Origin: Rhodocyclaceae bacterium
Lineage (GTDB): Bacteria > Pseudomonadota > Gammaproteobacteria > Burkholderiales > Rhodocyclaceae
Direction of reading: 5' to 3'
NCBI GenBank assembly: GCA_020445745.1
Contig: JAGRGB010000045.1
Span: 1-38,670 of the forward strand
Length of the DNA: 38,670 nucleotides
Position numbers and translations under genes: made by a program. Below the pieces are notes generated by a model. The model did not search any database, was not told the DNA's origin, and was given only the letters and a program-made list of their open reading frames with translations. Below, in pieces: positions 8,509 through 17,620 of the stretch (the first letter of the stretch is position 1; each line of letters starts with the position of its first letter).

Positions 8509-8599
8509 CGGGCGATTGTCCCCGGTGGCGGATCGGCGACCCATGGCGGCTGCGTGCAGCGTCGACGGCCGGTCACGGCATGTTGTTCGCGCATCTCGT

Positions 8600-9811
8600 C
8601 TACAGTCCCCTTGCCAGGGCCTGCACCGGGTCCAGGCGTGCGGCGCGCCGGGCGGGCAGCGTGCCGAATCCCATGCCGGTGGCGAGTGCGGTGGCCAGAC
8701 CGGCGATCACCGCCCACGACGGCGGGTACGCCGGCAGATCGGGAAACGTCGCCCGCAGCACCGCGGCGCCGGCGAATCCGAGGCACTCGCCGATCGCGGC
8801 GCCGGCCAGCGACAGCATCGCCGCCTCGGCCAGAAAGGCACGCCGGATCACCATTGGCGCCGCGCCGAGCGCCTTGAGCAGGCCGATCTCGCCGGTCCGC
8901 TGGGTCACCGACACCAGCATCACGTTCATCACCAGGATGCCGGCGACCGCCAGGCTGATGGCGGCAATGCCGGCGACGGCAAGGGTCAGGGCGGCCAGGA
9001 TGCGGTCGAAGGTGCCGACCACCGCATCCTGGGTCAGCAACGTGACGTCGCGCTCGCCGTCGTGGCGCGCCGTCAGGATGTTCGCGACCTGTGACTTGAC
9101 CCGTGCCAGCGCGTCGCGATCGCGTGCCTCGACCAGGATGCGGAACAAGGTGTTGGTGTCGAACATCGCCTGGGCGCTGGCGGCCGGCACCAGCACCAGC
9201 TCGTCGGTGTTCATGCCCAGCCCCTGGCCGCTCGACGCCAGCACGCCGATCACCCGGAAACGCCGGTCGCCGATGCGCAGCCGCGCACCGAGTGCCGGTC
9301 TGGGCCCGAACAACTCCTCGCGGATGGTGGCGCCGATCACCGCCCAACTGCCGGCCCGCTCCAGCCCTTCGTTCGGCAGGAAGCGGCCCTGGGCGAGTTC
9401 GAGACGCCGCAGGCGGGCAAAATCGGCGGTCGTGCCGACCACGTAGGACGATCGCAGGCGGCCGCCGGACGACACCTCGGCGTCGCCGACCACCAGCGGC
9501 GCGACCCGGACCACGCCGTCGGCACGCAGCAGCGCTGCTGCGTCGCGCAGGGTCAGGTCGCGGGTGGTGCTGGCGGACAGGTTGCCGATGCCGATTCCGC
9601 CGGTCTCGGTCCTGCCCGGCAGAACGATCACCAGATTCGATCCCAGCGCGTTGAATTCATTGACGACGTAGCGCCGGGCGCCATCGCCCAGGGCGGTCAG
9701 CACGACCACCGCAGCGACGCCGATGGCCATCGCCAGCGCCATCAGTCCGGTACGCAGCGGGCTGCCAGCGGCGGCCTGCAGCGCGAAGCGGAGGAGGTCG
9801 CCGATGCTCAT
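8600..9811 (-). CDS. MacB/FtsX-type ABC transporter permease (first of two)
   Basis: This 403-residue permease has the same architecture as its downstream neighbour: an N-terminal helix (GLMALAMAIGVAAVVVLTAL), a periplasmic MacB-PCD-like domain with FRVIGVLASSGQGLGMNTDE, and three C-terminal helices. It ends PARRAARLDPVQALARGL. Its ATG overlaps the stop of the ATPase gene by four bases (9808-9811), so the two are translationally coupled. The two permeases share many short motifs and probably arose by duplication. They may pair as a heterodimer, though that is inference. Confidence 0.92.
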   Translation of the reverse strand: MSIGDLLRFALQAAAGSPLRTGLMALAMAIGVAAVVVLTALGDGARRYVVNEFNALGSNLVIVLPGRTETGGIGIGNLSASTTRDLTLRDAAALLRADGVVRVAPLVVGDAEVSSGGRLRSSYVVGTTADFARLRRLELAQGRFLPNEGLERAGSWAVIGATIREELFGPRPALGARLRIGDRRFRVIGVLASSGQGLGMNTDELVLVPAASAQAMFDTNTLFRILVEARDRDALARVKSQVANILTARHDGERDVTLLTQDAVVGTFDRILAALTLAVAGIAAISLAVAGILVMNVMLVSVTQRTGEIGLLKALGAAPMVIRRAFLAEAAMLSLAGAAIGECLGFAGAAVLRATFPDLPAYPPSWAVIAGLATALATGMGFGTLPARRAARLDPVQALARGL

Positions 9812-10488
9812 CGCCGCCGGTCGTCGGCGAGGCCGCCGTCGTCCAGCAGCAGGCGGCGGCGGGCGCGCTCGCCCATGACCGGATCGTGGGTCACGACGAT
9901 CAGCGTGGTGCCGCCGTGATTGAGCGCTTCGAGCAGCTGCGTGACCTCGGCGCCGGTGGCGCGATCGAGATTGCCGGTCGGCTCGTCGGCGAGCAGGAGC
10001 GCGGGTTGCATGATCGTCGCGCGCGCGATCGCGACCCGTTGCCGCTGGCCTCCCGAGAGCTGCTGGGGCCGATGGTCGGCGCGATCTTCGAGTCCCACGC
10101 CGGCCAGCGCCGCCGCAACCCGGCGACGGCGCTCCCTGGCCGGGACGCCGGCCAGCATCATCGGCAACGCGATGTTGTCTGCCGCGCTCAGCCTCGGTAC
10201 CAGATGAAAGCTCTGGAACACGAAGCCGATCCGCCGGCTGCGCACGCCTGCCTGTTGATCGGGCGGCAACGTTCCGACTTCGCGGCCTTCGAGCAGGTAC
10301 TCGCCGTGGTCCGGCCGGTCGAGAAGGCCGAGGATGTTCAGCAGCGTGGACTTTCCCGATCCGGACGGACCCATCACGGTCAGGTACTCGCCGGCTTCGA
10401 TCGACAGCGAGATCGCCTTGAGGGCATGCACGCGGGTGTCGCCGATCCGGAAAATGCGATCCACCGCGCGCAGTTCGATCTGGCCCAT
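9808..10488 (-). CDS. ABC transporter ATP-binding protein, LolD/MacB type
   Basis: The 226-residue protein carries all ATPase motifs: Walker [10 protein letters not shown] (about 40-48), Q-loop [10 protein letters not shown], signature [14 protein letters not shown], Walker [13 protein letters not shown] and the switch histidine in VVTHD. The short length and NLD after Walker B fit the LolD/MacB/FtsE group that works with FtsX-like permeases through mechanotransmission rather than classical channel transport. The gene begins 6 bases after the membrane-fusion gene and overlaps the first permease by four bases, so the cassette is one operon. It is the only ATPase in the cassette and presumably energises both permeases. 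Confidence 0.95.
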   Translation of the reverse strand: MGQIELRAVDRIFRIGDTRVHALKAISLSIEAGEYLTVMGPSGSGKSTLLNILGLLDRPDHGEYLLEGREVGTLPPDQQAGVRSRRIGFVFQSFHLVPRLSAADNIALPMMLAGVPARERRRRVAAALAGVGLEDRADHRPQQLSGGQRQRVAIARATIMQPALLLADEPTGNLDRATGAEVTQLLEALNHGGTTLIVVTHDPVMGERARRRLLLDDGGLADDRRR

Positions 10489-10494
10489 CGTGCG

Positions 10495-11646
10495 TTAGCG
10501 GCCATCGCCGTCGGCGCGGGCGTGTGCGCCGGCCGTGACGCCCTTGCGTTCCAGCGAGGTGACGACGCGCTCGCCGGCTTCGAGGCCGGCGCGGATCTCG
10601 GTGAATTCCCAGTTCGCGATACCCGTTTCGATGCTGCGCTCGGCGAGCCTGCCGTCCGCCGCCAGCACCAGCACCCGGTTGCCGTCGCGGATCGCCGCGG
10701 TCGGGATGCGCAGCACGTCCCGCCGACTGTCCAGCAGGATCTCGACGTCGGCGCTGTAGCCCACCAGCAGTCCGGCGAAGTCTCCCTGGTTGTCGAACGC
10801 GACCTCGACGTCGACGGTGCGTGCCTGCTTTTCGACCGCCACCACATAGGGCGCGATGCGTTGCACCGTTGCCGCGAAGCTTTGCTCGGGCAGCGCGTCG
10901 ATGGTCACGACAGCGCTTTGTCCCTTGCGAATCCGCGGCGCATCGACCTCGTCCATCGGTGCCTTGACGTAGAGGCAGCTGCGATCGATCAGATCGATCG
11001 CCGGCGGCATCGCGATTCCGGGCGGCGACGGCGTGGTGTATTCACCGAGCTTGCCGGTGATCTTGGCGATCGTGCCATCGAACGGTGCGATCAGCCGGGT
11101 GCGGTCGAGTTCGACCTGGCTGGCGAAGAGGCGGGCTTCGGCGGCCGCGACCTCGGAACGGGCGGTCGCGCAGGCGGCCTGTCGTGCCCTGGCATCGGCG
11201 TCGGCCTGCCCTTCGCGTGACGCTGAAACGAAGCCGCGGTCGAGCAGGGCCTGCTGGCGTTTCGCTTCGTCGGCCGCATTGCTCGCCTGGGTGCAGATTT
11301 CGCCCACGCGACGCCTGGCGCTTTCCAGCGCGGCACGGGCGACGGCCTGCTGGGCCTGCTGATCCTCGTTCCACAAGCTCATCAGCAACTGGCCGGCAAC
11401 CACCTCGTCGCCCTCGCGTACACCGATGTATTCGATCCTGCCGCCGGCAATCGTCGACAGCTTGGCACGTTGGCAGGACTCGACCTCGCCGGCTCGCGTG
11501 TTGGCCAGGGTCGCGTCGACGTCGCCGATCTCGACGTCCGCGACCAGGACCGCAACCGGCTCCGGTCTCGCCAGCCACCAGACGAGTGCGGCGATTGCGG
11601 CAAGGGGCAATGCGGCCAGCAACAGGCGGCGGACGAGAACAGGCAT
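10495..11646 (-). CDS. HlyD/MacA-type periplasmic adaptor (membrane fusion protein)
   Basis: This 383-residue adaptor begins with an inner-membrane anchor (about 6-25). It then shows half of a lipoyl domain (IAGGRIEYIGVREGDEVVAG), a helical hairpin (about 85-165), the other lipoyl half (RTRLIAPFDGTIAKITGKLG), a beta-barrel region (VTIDALPEQSFAATVQRIAP) and a membrane-proximal domain. It probably bridges the permeases to an outer-membrane channel; no TolC-like gene is in the window. The mature periplasmic part contains several cysteines (in VESCQRA, GEICTQA, AACATA and DRSCLY), uncommon in this family. It heads the four-gene cassette, 82 bases downstream of the ankyrin gene on the same strand. 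Confidence 0.92.
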   Translation of the reverse strand: MPVLVRRLLLAALPLAAIAALVWWLARPEPVAVLVADVEIGDVDATLANTRAGEVESCQRAKLSTIAGGRIEYIGVREGDEVVAGQLLMSLWNEDQQAQQAVARAALESARRRVGEICTQASNAADEAKRQQALLDRGFVSASREGQADADARARQAACATARSEVAAAEARLFASQVELDRTRLIAPFDGTIAKITGKLGEYTTPSPPGIAMPPAIDLIDRSCLYVKAPMDEVDAPRIRKGQSAVVTIDALPEQSFAATVQRIAPYVVAVEKQARTVDVEVAFDNQGDFAGLLVGYSADVEILLDSRRDVLRIPTAAIRDGNRVLVLAADGRLAERSIETGIANWEFTEIRAGLEAGERVVTSLERKGVTAGAHARADGDGR

Positions 11647-11728
11647 CGTGGCGCAGGATCCTCAGGTGACTGCCATGATCCTACCCATCATGCGGCACCT
11701 GCAAGCCGGCCGCCCGGTGGCTGCCCGC

Positions 11729-12904
11729 TCAGTGGCCGCGGCGCTCGCCGACTATCGTCCAGCGTTCGCCGTCGTGCGCCAGAACCAGGGTCCTGGGACC
11801 CTGCTCCCGCTGGCCGGGCGAGCGGAAGGTCTGGACGAAACGCGCCAGCGCCCGTTCGCCTTCTACCTGCAGCTCGAGATCGCTGAGGGTGACCGGTTCG
11901 GCGCCGACGATGCGCGCGCGGCGCTGCGCTGCCCACTGATCGCGCGGCATTCCGTCTTCCGGCTCGAATTCCGCGCCGTAGAAGGACAGGTAGGCGTTCG
12001 CATCCTTGGCATTCCATGCCCGGGCCCAGGCCTCGACCAGCGCGCGAAGCGTCTGTTCGCTGCCGCGTCGGTCCGGCCGCCCGGTGCGGACATCGTCGCC
12101 GTGCCCCGGCTCGAGTTCGAGGACCGACATTTCGCCGGAGGCCGGCGCGCGCCGATCGAGATAGCTGCGGGCCTTGGCAATCGTCGCCGACTGGGCTCCG
12201 GTGGCATCGAGGTAGGTGGCGAGCTCGGTCCTGGCGCGAGCCAGCCGCGGACGGGCCCGCAATTCATCGCCGACGGTACGGCCGGCGCGATTGCGACGGG
12301 CGACGTCGGCGCCGGCCTGTATCAGTTGCTTCGCGATCGCGAGGTCGCCCACCACCTTGTCGTCGAGGGCAAGCAGGTGCAGCGCCGTATTGCCGGCGGC
12401 ATCGGCCCGGTCGGCGGCGGCACCGGCGTGCAGCAACTGCGACAACAGGTCGAGGTCGCCGCGGGCGACCGCATGGTGGAGGGCAGACTGGCCGAGGAAG
12501 GCGGGACGCGGGTCCTCCAGATCGACGTCGTTGCCTTCGGCGAGCAACTGCGCCATGCGCTGCTGATCTCCGCAGGCGCTGGCTTCGATCAGTGGCGGCA
12601 CGTCGTCGGTCGCCCGCGGGCAGCGCCGGGGTACGGTCGGGCGGGCGCCGGTGGTCGTATCGAGCGCGCCCCGGGGCGGTCGTGAATCCCCGGCATCGGC
12701 GACCGGCGCGGTCGCGACCGGCGTCGGGGCGATGTCCACTGCCTGCAGGTAATGAGCCAGCCATCCGGACAGTGCCAGGACTGCAACAGTCGCGACGACG
12801 ACCAGCGCCACGCGGCGCAACTGCCGCCTCCGGCGGTGGCGCCCGCTGCGGCCGCGATGCCGGCCGTGTTGGCGACGGCCCTGGTCGGAGAAAGTCGTGC
12901 TCAA
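11729..12904 (-). CDS. Membrane-anchored ankyrin-repeat protein with C-terminal NTF2/SnoaL-like domain
   Basis: The start is uncertain. I favour TTG at 12902-12904 (391 residues, STTFSDQGRR...); the frame is open to 12988. The N-terminus is extremely basic (about 10-31, HGRHRGRSGRHRRRRQLRR), followed by one membrane helix (about 31-50, VALVVVATVAVLALSGWLA). Ankyrin-type repeats span about 110-230, including SALHHAVARGDLDLLSQLLH and NTALHLLALDDKVVGDLAIA. The C-terminal about 105 residues (from LRALVEAWARAWNAKDANAY) form an NTF2/SnoaL-like fold ending WTIVGERRGH, common in periplasmic proteins. It could be cotranscribed with the ABC cassette 82 bases downstream. It is divergent from the helicase gene. 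Its function is unknown; a protein-interaction scaffold is the simplest guess. Confidence 0.8.
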   Translation of the reverse strand: MSTTFSDQGRRQHGRHRGRSGRHRRRRQLRRVALVVVATVAVLALSGWLAHYLQAVDIAPTPVATAPVADAGDSRPPRGALDTTTGARPTVPRRCPRATDDVPPLIEASACGDQQRMAQLLAEGNDVDLEDPRPAFLGQSALHHAVARGDLDLLSQLLHAGAAADRADAAGNTALHLLALDDKVVGDLAIAKQLIQAGADVARRNRAGRTVGDELRARPRLARARTELATYLDATGAQSATIAKARSYLDRRAPASGEMSVLELEPGHGDDVRTGRPDRRGSEQTLRALVEAWARAWNAKDANAYLSFYGAEFEPEDGMPRDQWAAQRRARIVGAEPVTLSDLELQVEGERALARFVQTFRSPGQREQGPRTLVLAHDGERWTIVGERRGH

Positions 12905-13127
12905 GGCGGACGTTCGGCGGCAAAAGGGGCATGCTAGCCGATGTGCCGCGCCGCCGCACCGCAAAATTGCCCTGTGGCGCGGGCGCACTGCCGATCGCGT
13001 CCGGGCCCGCCGCCGGTCGTCTGGGCCGACGGCGCGGGCCGGCTTCTGCGAGAATGCGCGTCCCTCCGGCCCGCCTGCCGACGATTCGGCGCCGGCCGCC
13101 CCCGTCTTGCCGTCATCCTGGATTCAA

Positions 13128-15089
13128 ATGACTTCGCAGCAACTCCCCCCCGAACCTCCCCCGCAGGGATTCGACGCCCTCGGCTTGCCGGATGCCGTGC
13201 TCGATGCGCTCGGCGCGATCGGTTACGAGCGGCCGTCGCCGATTCAGGCCGCCTGCATTCCGCTGCTCCTGGACGGCGGCGACCTGCTCGGCCAGGCCCA
13301 GACCGGGACCGGCAAGACCGCGGCCTTCGCGCTGCCGCTGCTGTGCCGCATCGATGCCGGCCTGGACGCGCCGCAGGTGTTGGTGCTGACGCCCACCCGG
13401 GAACTCGCGATCCAGGTCGCCGAGGCTTTCCAGCGCTATGCGCACAACCTGCCGGGCTTCCACATCCTGCCGATCTACGGCGGGCAGAGTCTCGGCATGC
13501 AGTTGCGCCAGCTGGCACGCGGCCCGCAGGTCGTGGTCGGTACGCCAGGCCGCATCATCGACCACCTCGAGCGCGGTAGTCTGGCGGTCGGCGGCCTGCG
13601 CAGCGTGGTGCTCGACGAAGCCGACGAGATGCTGCGGATGGGCTTCATCGAGGAGGTCGAGCGAATCCTCGACGCCTTGCCCGAAGAGCGCCAGGTGGCG
13701 CTCTTCTCGGCCACCATGCCGGAACCGATCCGACGCGTCGCCCACCGCTACCTGCGGGCGCCGCGCGAGGTCAGGATCGCGGCGACGACCGCCACGGTGC
13801 CCGGCATCCATCAGCGCTACTGGCAGGTCAGCGGCGTCCACAAGCTCGACGCATTGACCCGCATCCTCGAAGTCGAGAGCGAACTGGATGCCGCGCTCGT
13901 CTTCGTCCGTACCAAGACCGCAACCGTCGAGTTGGCCGACAAGCTCGCGGCACGGGGCTACGCGGCGGTACCCCTCAATGGCGACATGCAGCAATCGTTG
14001 CGGGAACGCACCGTCGAGCAGTTGCGGCGCGGCAGCGTGGACATCGTCGTTGCGACCGACGTCGCGGCCCGTGGGATCGACGTCGCGCGGATCAGCCACG
14101 TCATCAATTACGACATTCCGTACGACGTAGAGGCCTATATCCACCGCATCGGCCGCACCGGCAGGGCTGGACGACCCGGCCGGGCGATCCTGTTCATCGC
14201 GCCGCGCGAACGGCGCATGCTGAAGCTGATCGAACGGGCCACCCGGCAACCGATCGAGGCGATGAACCTGCCTTCGATGGCGGCCCTGACGGATCGCCGC
14301 GTGGCTCGCTTCAAGCAGGAGGTGCTCGACACGCTGGAGATGCGCGGGCTCGGTTTCTTCGAATCGCTGACCGGGCAGATGGAAACCGAATTCGGCGTCG
14401 ACGCCCGACGCATCGCGGCGGCGCTGGCCTGGCTGGTCCAGAAGGACCGGCCATTGCGGCTCGACGCCGACGACAGCGAGGCAGCGCCAGCGTCGATGCC
14501 GCCATCGCGCCCGGGGGCTGCGCCGGCCAGGGCGGGCGTGGCGCCGGTGGCGTCCCCGTCGGCGCTGGTCAGATACCGGGTCGAGGTCGGGCGCCAGCAT
14601 GGTGTCACGCCGAGCGATCTGGTCGGCGCCATCGCCAACGAAGGCGATATCGAATCGCGGTGCATCGGTCGTATCGAACTGTTCGACACCTTCAGTACCG
14701 TCGAGCTGCCGGCAGACCTGACTGCCGAGGTGCTCGAAGCCCTGCGGCGGTTGCGCGTGCGGCGCGCGCCGCTGCTGATCGGACTCGATGACGGCCGCCG
14801 GCCCCCGCGTGCCACCGTCAGCCCGCGGCCGGCCGCCGGTGGCGGCGCCGGCGCAGCGCCGGCGCCCGGCGCCGGATGGCGCGATTCGCAGCGGCGCGGC
14901 AAGGGCGGCGAGCGTGGCGGCAATGCATCGCGGACGGCCCCGGCGCGCTCCCGCAGAGCACACGACGACGGGCCGGCGCGCCTTGAAGCCGGACATGCAC
15001 CGCCGAAGGCTGGCGAGGCCCGCAAGCCTCGGCATCCCGGTGGCGGTCCGGCGCGCGGGAAGAACGTCAAGCCACGCATCAAGCGCTGA
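13128..15089 (+). CDS. deaD: DEAD-box ATP-dependent RNA helicase with DbpA-type RNA-binding domain (DeaD/CsdA-like)
   Basis: From ATG 13128 this encodes 653 residues; the open frame upstream to 12897 is low-complexity and unlike the family. Helicase motifs are complete: Q motif (GYERPSPIQ, 32-40), Walker A AQTGTGKT (57-64), PTRELAIQV, TPGRIIDHL, DEAD (163-166), SAT (194-196), VATDVAARGIDVARISHVI and HRIGRTGRAG. A DbpA-like RNA-binding domain follows at about 480-560 (VEVGRQHGVTPSDLVGAIAN). The end is a disordered Gly/Arg/Pro-rich tail to HPGGGPARGKNVKPRIKR. Such helicases help ribosome assembly and mRNA turnover, often in the cold. It is monocistronic and directly upstream of flhF. Confidence 0.93.
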   Translation: MTSQQLPPEPPPQGFDALGLPDAVLDALGAIGYERPSPIQAACIPLLLDGGDLLGQAQTGTGKTAAFALPLLCRIDAGLDAPQVLVLTPTRELAIQVAEAFQRYAHNLPGFHILPIYGGQSLGMQLRQLARGPQVVVGTPGRIIDHLERGSLAVGGLRSVVLDEADEMLRMGFIEEVERILDALPEERQVALFSATMPEPIRRVAHRYLRAPREVRIAATTATVPGIHQRYWQVSGVHKLDALTRILEVESELDAALVFVRTKTATVELADKLAARGYAAVPLNGDMQQSLRERTVEQLRRGSVDIVVATDVAARGIDVARISHVINYDIPYDVEAYIHRIGRTGRAGRPGRAILFIAPRERRMLKLIERATRQPIEAMNLPSMAALTDRRVARFKQEVLDTLEMRGLGFFESLTGQMETEFGVDARRIAAALAWLVQKDRPLRLDADDSEAAPASMPPSRPGAAPARAGVAPVASPSALVRYRVEVGRQHGVTPSDLVGAIANEGDIESRCIGRIELFDTFSTVELPADLTAEVLEALRRLRVRRAPLLIGLDDGRRPPRATVSPRPAAGGGAGAAPAPGAGWRDSQRRGKGGERGGNASRTAPARSRRAHDDGPARLEAGHAPPKAGEARKPRHPGGGPARGKNVKPRIKR

Positions 15090-15214
15090 GTTTGCGGGCG
15101 GGGGAATTGGCGGGTTTTATCCCGCTTATCCCTCCGTTCGGATTGTCGGGCGGTCGCGATAATCGGTAGCTGAGACAGAGCGGAGTCGATCCGCTGCAGC
15201 TTCGGAGACCGATC

Positions 15215-16690
15215 ATGCAAGTACGCCGCTACTTCGCCAAGACCGCGCGGGAGGCCCTCAAGCAACTCAAGGACGAACTCGGCGCCGACGCCATCGTGCT
15301 GTCGAACCGCTCGGTGGAAGGCGGCGTCGAGATCCTCGCCCTGCCGGCAGACGCGGTCACCGCGACATCGCCCCGGGCGCCTGCGGCGAATGCGGTCGTG
15401 CCGCCGGTCGTCCGGGGCGCCACGTCGGCCGCCGAGGACGAGTTCCGCCGCAGTCTGGGGCGCGCCCGGTCGCGACAGCAGGCCCAGGCGACGCGCGGCA
15501 CCGACAAGCCGCGGCCCTTCAATCCGCCGCGCGTGGACCCGGATACGGTACGCCTGGCCGGCCGTGAGCCCCGCCGCCGGACAGTCGACCACGAGTTGTT
15601 CGTCGGCGCCGCGCCGCAGTTCGCGACATGCCGAGATTCCGAGGCCGCCGAGCCCTTGCCGCGCATCGCCAGTGCACCTGTCGCCGAGGCGCCTGTCGCG
15701 CGTGCCGCGCACGACGGACCGAAGCTCGACGCCGCCGCCGGCATCCGTGAGCTGCAGGCAGGCAACCAGCGGTTGATGGGCGAACTCGATGGCATCCGCA
15801 ACATCATCGAGCGCCAGTTGGCGGGCTTCGCCTGGGGCGAGATAAGCCGCAGCGCGCCGGCGCGCACGCGCCTGATGGGGGAACTGCTGGAGGCCGGCTT
15901 CTCGGCCGAACTCGCGCGGCGGGTCGCCGATGCAGTCGCCGCCGACGGCGAGCCGGCGAAGATTCGCAATGCTGCCAAGAACGTTCTGGGGCGCGATCTG
16001 CGGGCAATGGCCAACGACGCCGACATCATCGACCGGGGGGGCGTCTATGCGCTGGTCGGGCCGACCGGCGTCGGCAAGACCACGACCACCGCCAAACTCG
16101 CCGCCCGCTGCGTCGTCCGCCATGGTGCCGAGAAGCTGGCCCTGATCACCACCGATGGCTATCGCATCGGTGCCCACGAACAGCTGCGCATCTACGGACG
16201 CATCCTCGGCGTGCCGGTATTCGTCGTGCGCGATGCCGCGGACCTGCGCCACACCCTGTCCGAGATGCGCAACCGCCACATGGTGCTGATCGATACCGTC
16301 GGCATGGGCCAGCGCGATCACATGGTCGCCGAGCAGACCGCCATGCTGGTCGGCGCCGGCGAAGTCTCGCGCCTGCTGCTGCTCAACGCGACTTCGCGTG
16401 GCGACACCCTCGACGACGTCGTCTCGGCCTATCGCGGGCCGGATCTGGCGGGTTGCATCTTCACCAAGGTCGACGAAGCCGCCTCGCTGGCGCCGGTCCT
16501 CGACGTCGCCATCCGCCACCAGCTCGAACTGTTCTATGTCGCCAATGGACAGCGGGTGCCGGAGGATCTCCATCTGCCCAATCGTACCTACCTGCTGCAC
16601 CGGGCCCTCAAGGAACAGCCCGAGGGTTCGCCGTGGAAGCTGCGGCCGGAGGAGGCCGGCATGTTGATGTGCCACGGCTCGCGGGTGTGA
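15215..16690 (+). CDS. flhF: Flagellar biosynthesis GTPase FlhF
   Basis: This 491-residue SRP-family GTPase governs where flagella are built. The N-terminal B domain begins MQVRRYFAKTAREALKQLKD, typical of FlhF. A variable linker (about 55-185) is followed by the helical N domain and the G domain: P-loop GPTGVGKT at 282-289, ALITTDGYRIGAHEQLRIYG, DTVGMGQRD (the switch with the catalytic Asp) and FTKVDEAASLAP for guanine recognition. The gene starts 125 bases after deaD, so it probably has its own promoter; I could not fix one. It is followed with a one-base gap by the flhG-like gene. flhA, usually next door, is absent here. Confidence 0.95.
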   Translation: MQVRRYFAKTAREALKQLKDELGADAIVLSNRSVEGGVEILALPADAVTATSPRAPAANAVVPPVVRGATSAAEDEFRRSLGRARSRQQAQATRGTDKPRPFNPPRVDPDTVRLAGREPRRRTVDHELFVGAAPQFATCRDSEAAEPLPRIASAPVAEAPVARAAHDGPKLDAAAGIRELQAGNQRLMGELDGIRNIIERQLAGFAWGEISRSAPARTRLMGELLEAGFSAELARRVADAVAADGEPAKIRNAAKNVLGRDLRAMANDADIIDRGGVYALVGPTGVGKTTTTAKLAARCVVRHGAEKLALITTDGYRIGAHEQLRIYGRILGVPVFVVRDAADLRHTLSEMRNRHMVLIDTVGMGQRDHMVAEQTAMLVGAGEVSRLLLLNATSRGDTLDDVVSAYRGPDLAGCIFTKVDEAASLAPVLDVAIRHQLELFYVANGQRVPEDLHLPNRTYLLHRALKEQPEGSPWKLRPEEAGMLMCHGSRV

Positions 16691-16691
16691 C

Positions 16692-17492
16692 ATGTTGAAC
16701 GGACGAGAGGACCAGGCCAGCGGTCTGCGCCGCCTGTTCCGCAGGGCGCCACCAACCGTCGTCGCGATGTACGCCTGCGGCCGGGCCCCGCGGCGGCTCG
16801 CTGCCCGAACCCTGCTCGAGCTGGCACACCACGCGCCGCGGGTGATGGTGCTCGACGAGGGGCGGGGCGAGGACGGCCTGTTGGGGGACTTCGCCGAAGA
16901 CTCAAGGGGCGACCTGATCCACCTGATCGACGGTGCGACCCGGATCGGCGCGCTGGTCAGCGAACTGGCGCCGGATCTCGGTCACCTTTCCATTGCCGGG
17001 GCGGCGATGGCGCTGCCGCTGCTCGACGAGGACCGCCGCGAGCATCTGATCACCGGCCTCCACGAGGCTCAGAAGCTTTGCCGCCTGATGGTGGTCCATG
17101 GTGCCGCCGCCGGCGAGCTGCGACCGTCTCCCTTCGTGCTGGCGGCGCCGAGCCATTTGCTGGTGATCGAGGCCAGTGGCAGCGGCGTGACCGATGCTTT
17201 CGCATTGATCCGACGGCTCGCCGGCGCCGGGGCCGGCGATCTCGCGGTGGCGGTCGCCGGGGCCGGGGAACGGAGCGAAGCGGTGGCGTTGTTCCATCAG
17301 CTCGATGCGCTGGTGCGTCGGCGCGTCGGTCTGCCCCTGCGCCTGATCGGCGAGCTCGGCCGCGACGATCTCGCCGCGCGCCTGCTGGAGCAATCGCCAC
17401 CGCGACGCGAAAGGGAAGCATCCGCCGCGTTCCTGCGCCGCCTGTCGGCGTGGACCCGGGGGGACGACATATTTGGGAGGCAGCAAGCGTGA
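16692..17492 (+). CDS. flhG: FlhG/FleN-like MinD-family protein lacking the P-loop
   Basis: The 266-residue product sits between flhF and fliA, where FlhG (FleN) belongs, and keeps the family's N-terminal DQASGLRRLF helix, which in FlhG stimulates FlhF. The region that should carry the MinD deviant Walker A (GKGGVGKT) instead reads VVAMYACGRAPRRLAARTLL. The Walker A lysines are gone, and the Asp-rich switch is reduced to RVMVLDEGRGEDG. ATP binding therefore looks unlikely, although the alternating beta/alpha pattern of the fold is kept. The ATG lies one base after the flhF stop, indicating translational coupling. Its role may be limited to FlhF regulation or partner binding. Confidence 0.82.
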   Translation: MLNGREDQASGLRRLFRRAPPTVVAMYACGRAPRRLAARTLLELAHHAPRVMVLDEGRGEDGLLGDFAEDSRGDLIHLIDGATRIGALVSELAPDLGHLSIAGAAMALPLLDEDRREHLITGLHEAQKLCRLMVVHGAAAGELRPSPFVLAAPSHLLVIEASGSGVTDAFALIRRLAGAGAGDLAVAVAGAGERSEAVALFHQLDALVRRRVGLPLRLIGELGRDDLAARLLEQSPPRREREASAAFLRRLSAWTRGDDIFGRQQA

Positions 17493-17497
17493 GTATG
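17475..17497 (+). promoter_or_regulatory. Strong Shine-Dalgarno with GTG/ATG overlapping the flhG stop, in frame with fliA
   Basis: GGGAGG (17475-17480) stands eight bases before a GTG at 17489 that overlaps the flhG TGA, with an in-frame ATG at 17495. This would give FliA a 44- or 42-residue N-terminal extension. The family-typical FliA start is the ATG at 17621, which has only a weak GGAAAG site. Confidence 0.5.
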
Positions 17498-17620
17498 ACC
17501 AGGGAAAAGTCGGCACATGCGGAAGAGTTGGAGCGTCACGGGCGTGCTTTGGCACAATACGGGCGACGTCACTCTTCGACGGAAACGGGCCACTGGGTGC
17601 CCAAGCAGAGCGGAAAGAAC

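Noticed and set aside
14135-16693. Very long minus-strand open frame opposite deaD and flhF
   Set aside because: It mirrors two clear genes; GC-rich codon use opens the reverse frame. No motif was recognised.
17553-17580. Sigma-54-like TTGGCACAATACGGGC before fliA
   Set aside because: The TGGCA half is present, but the second half lacks the needed TTGC at the correct spacing.
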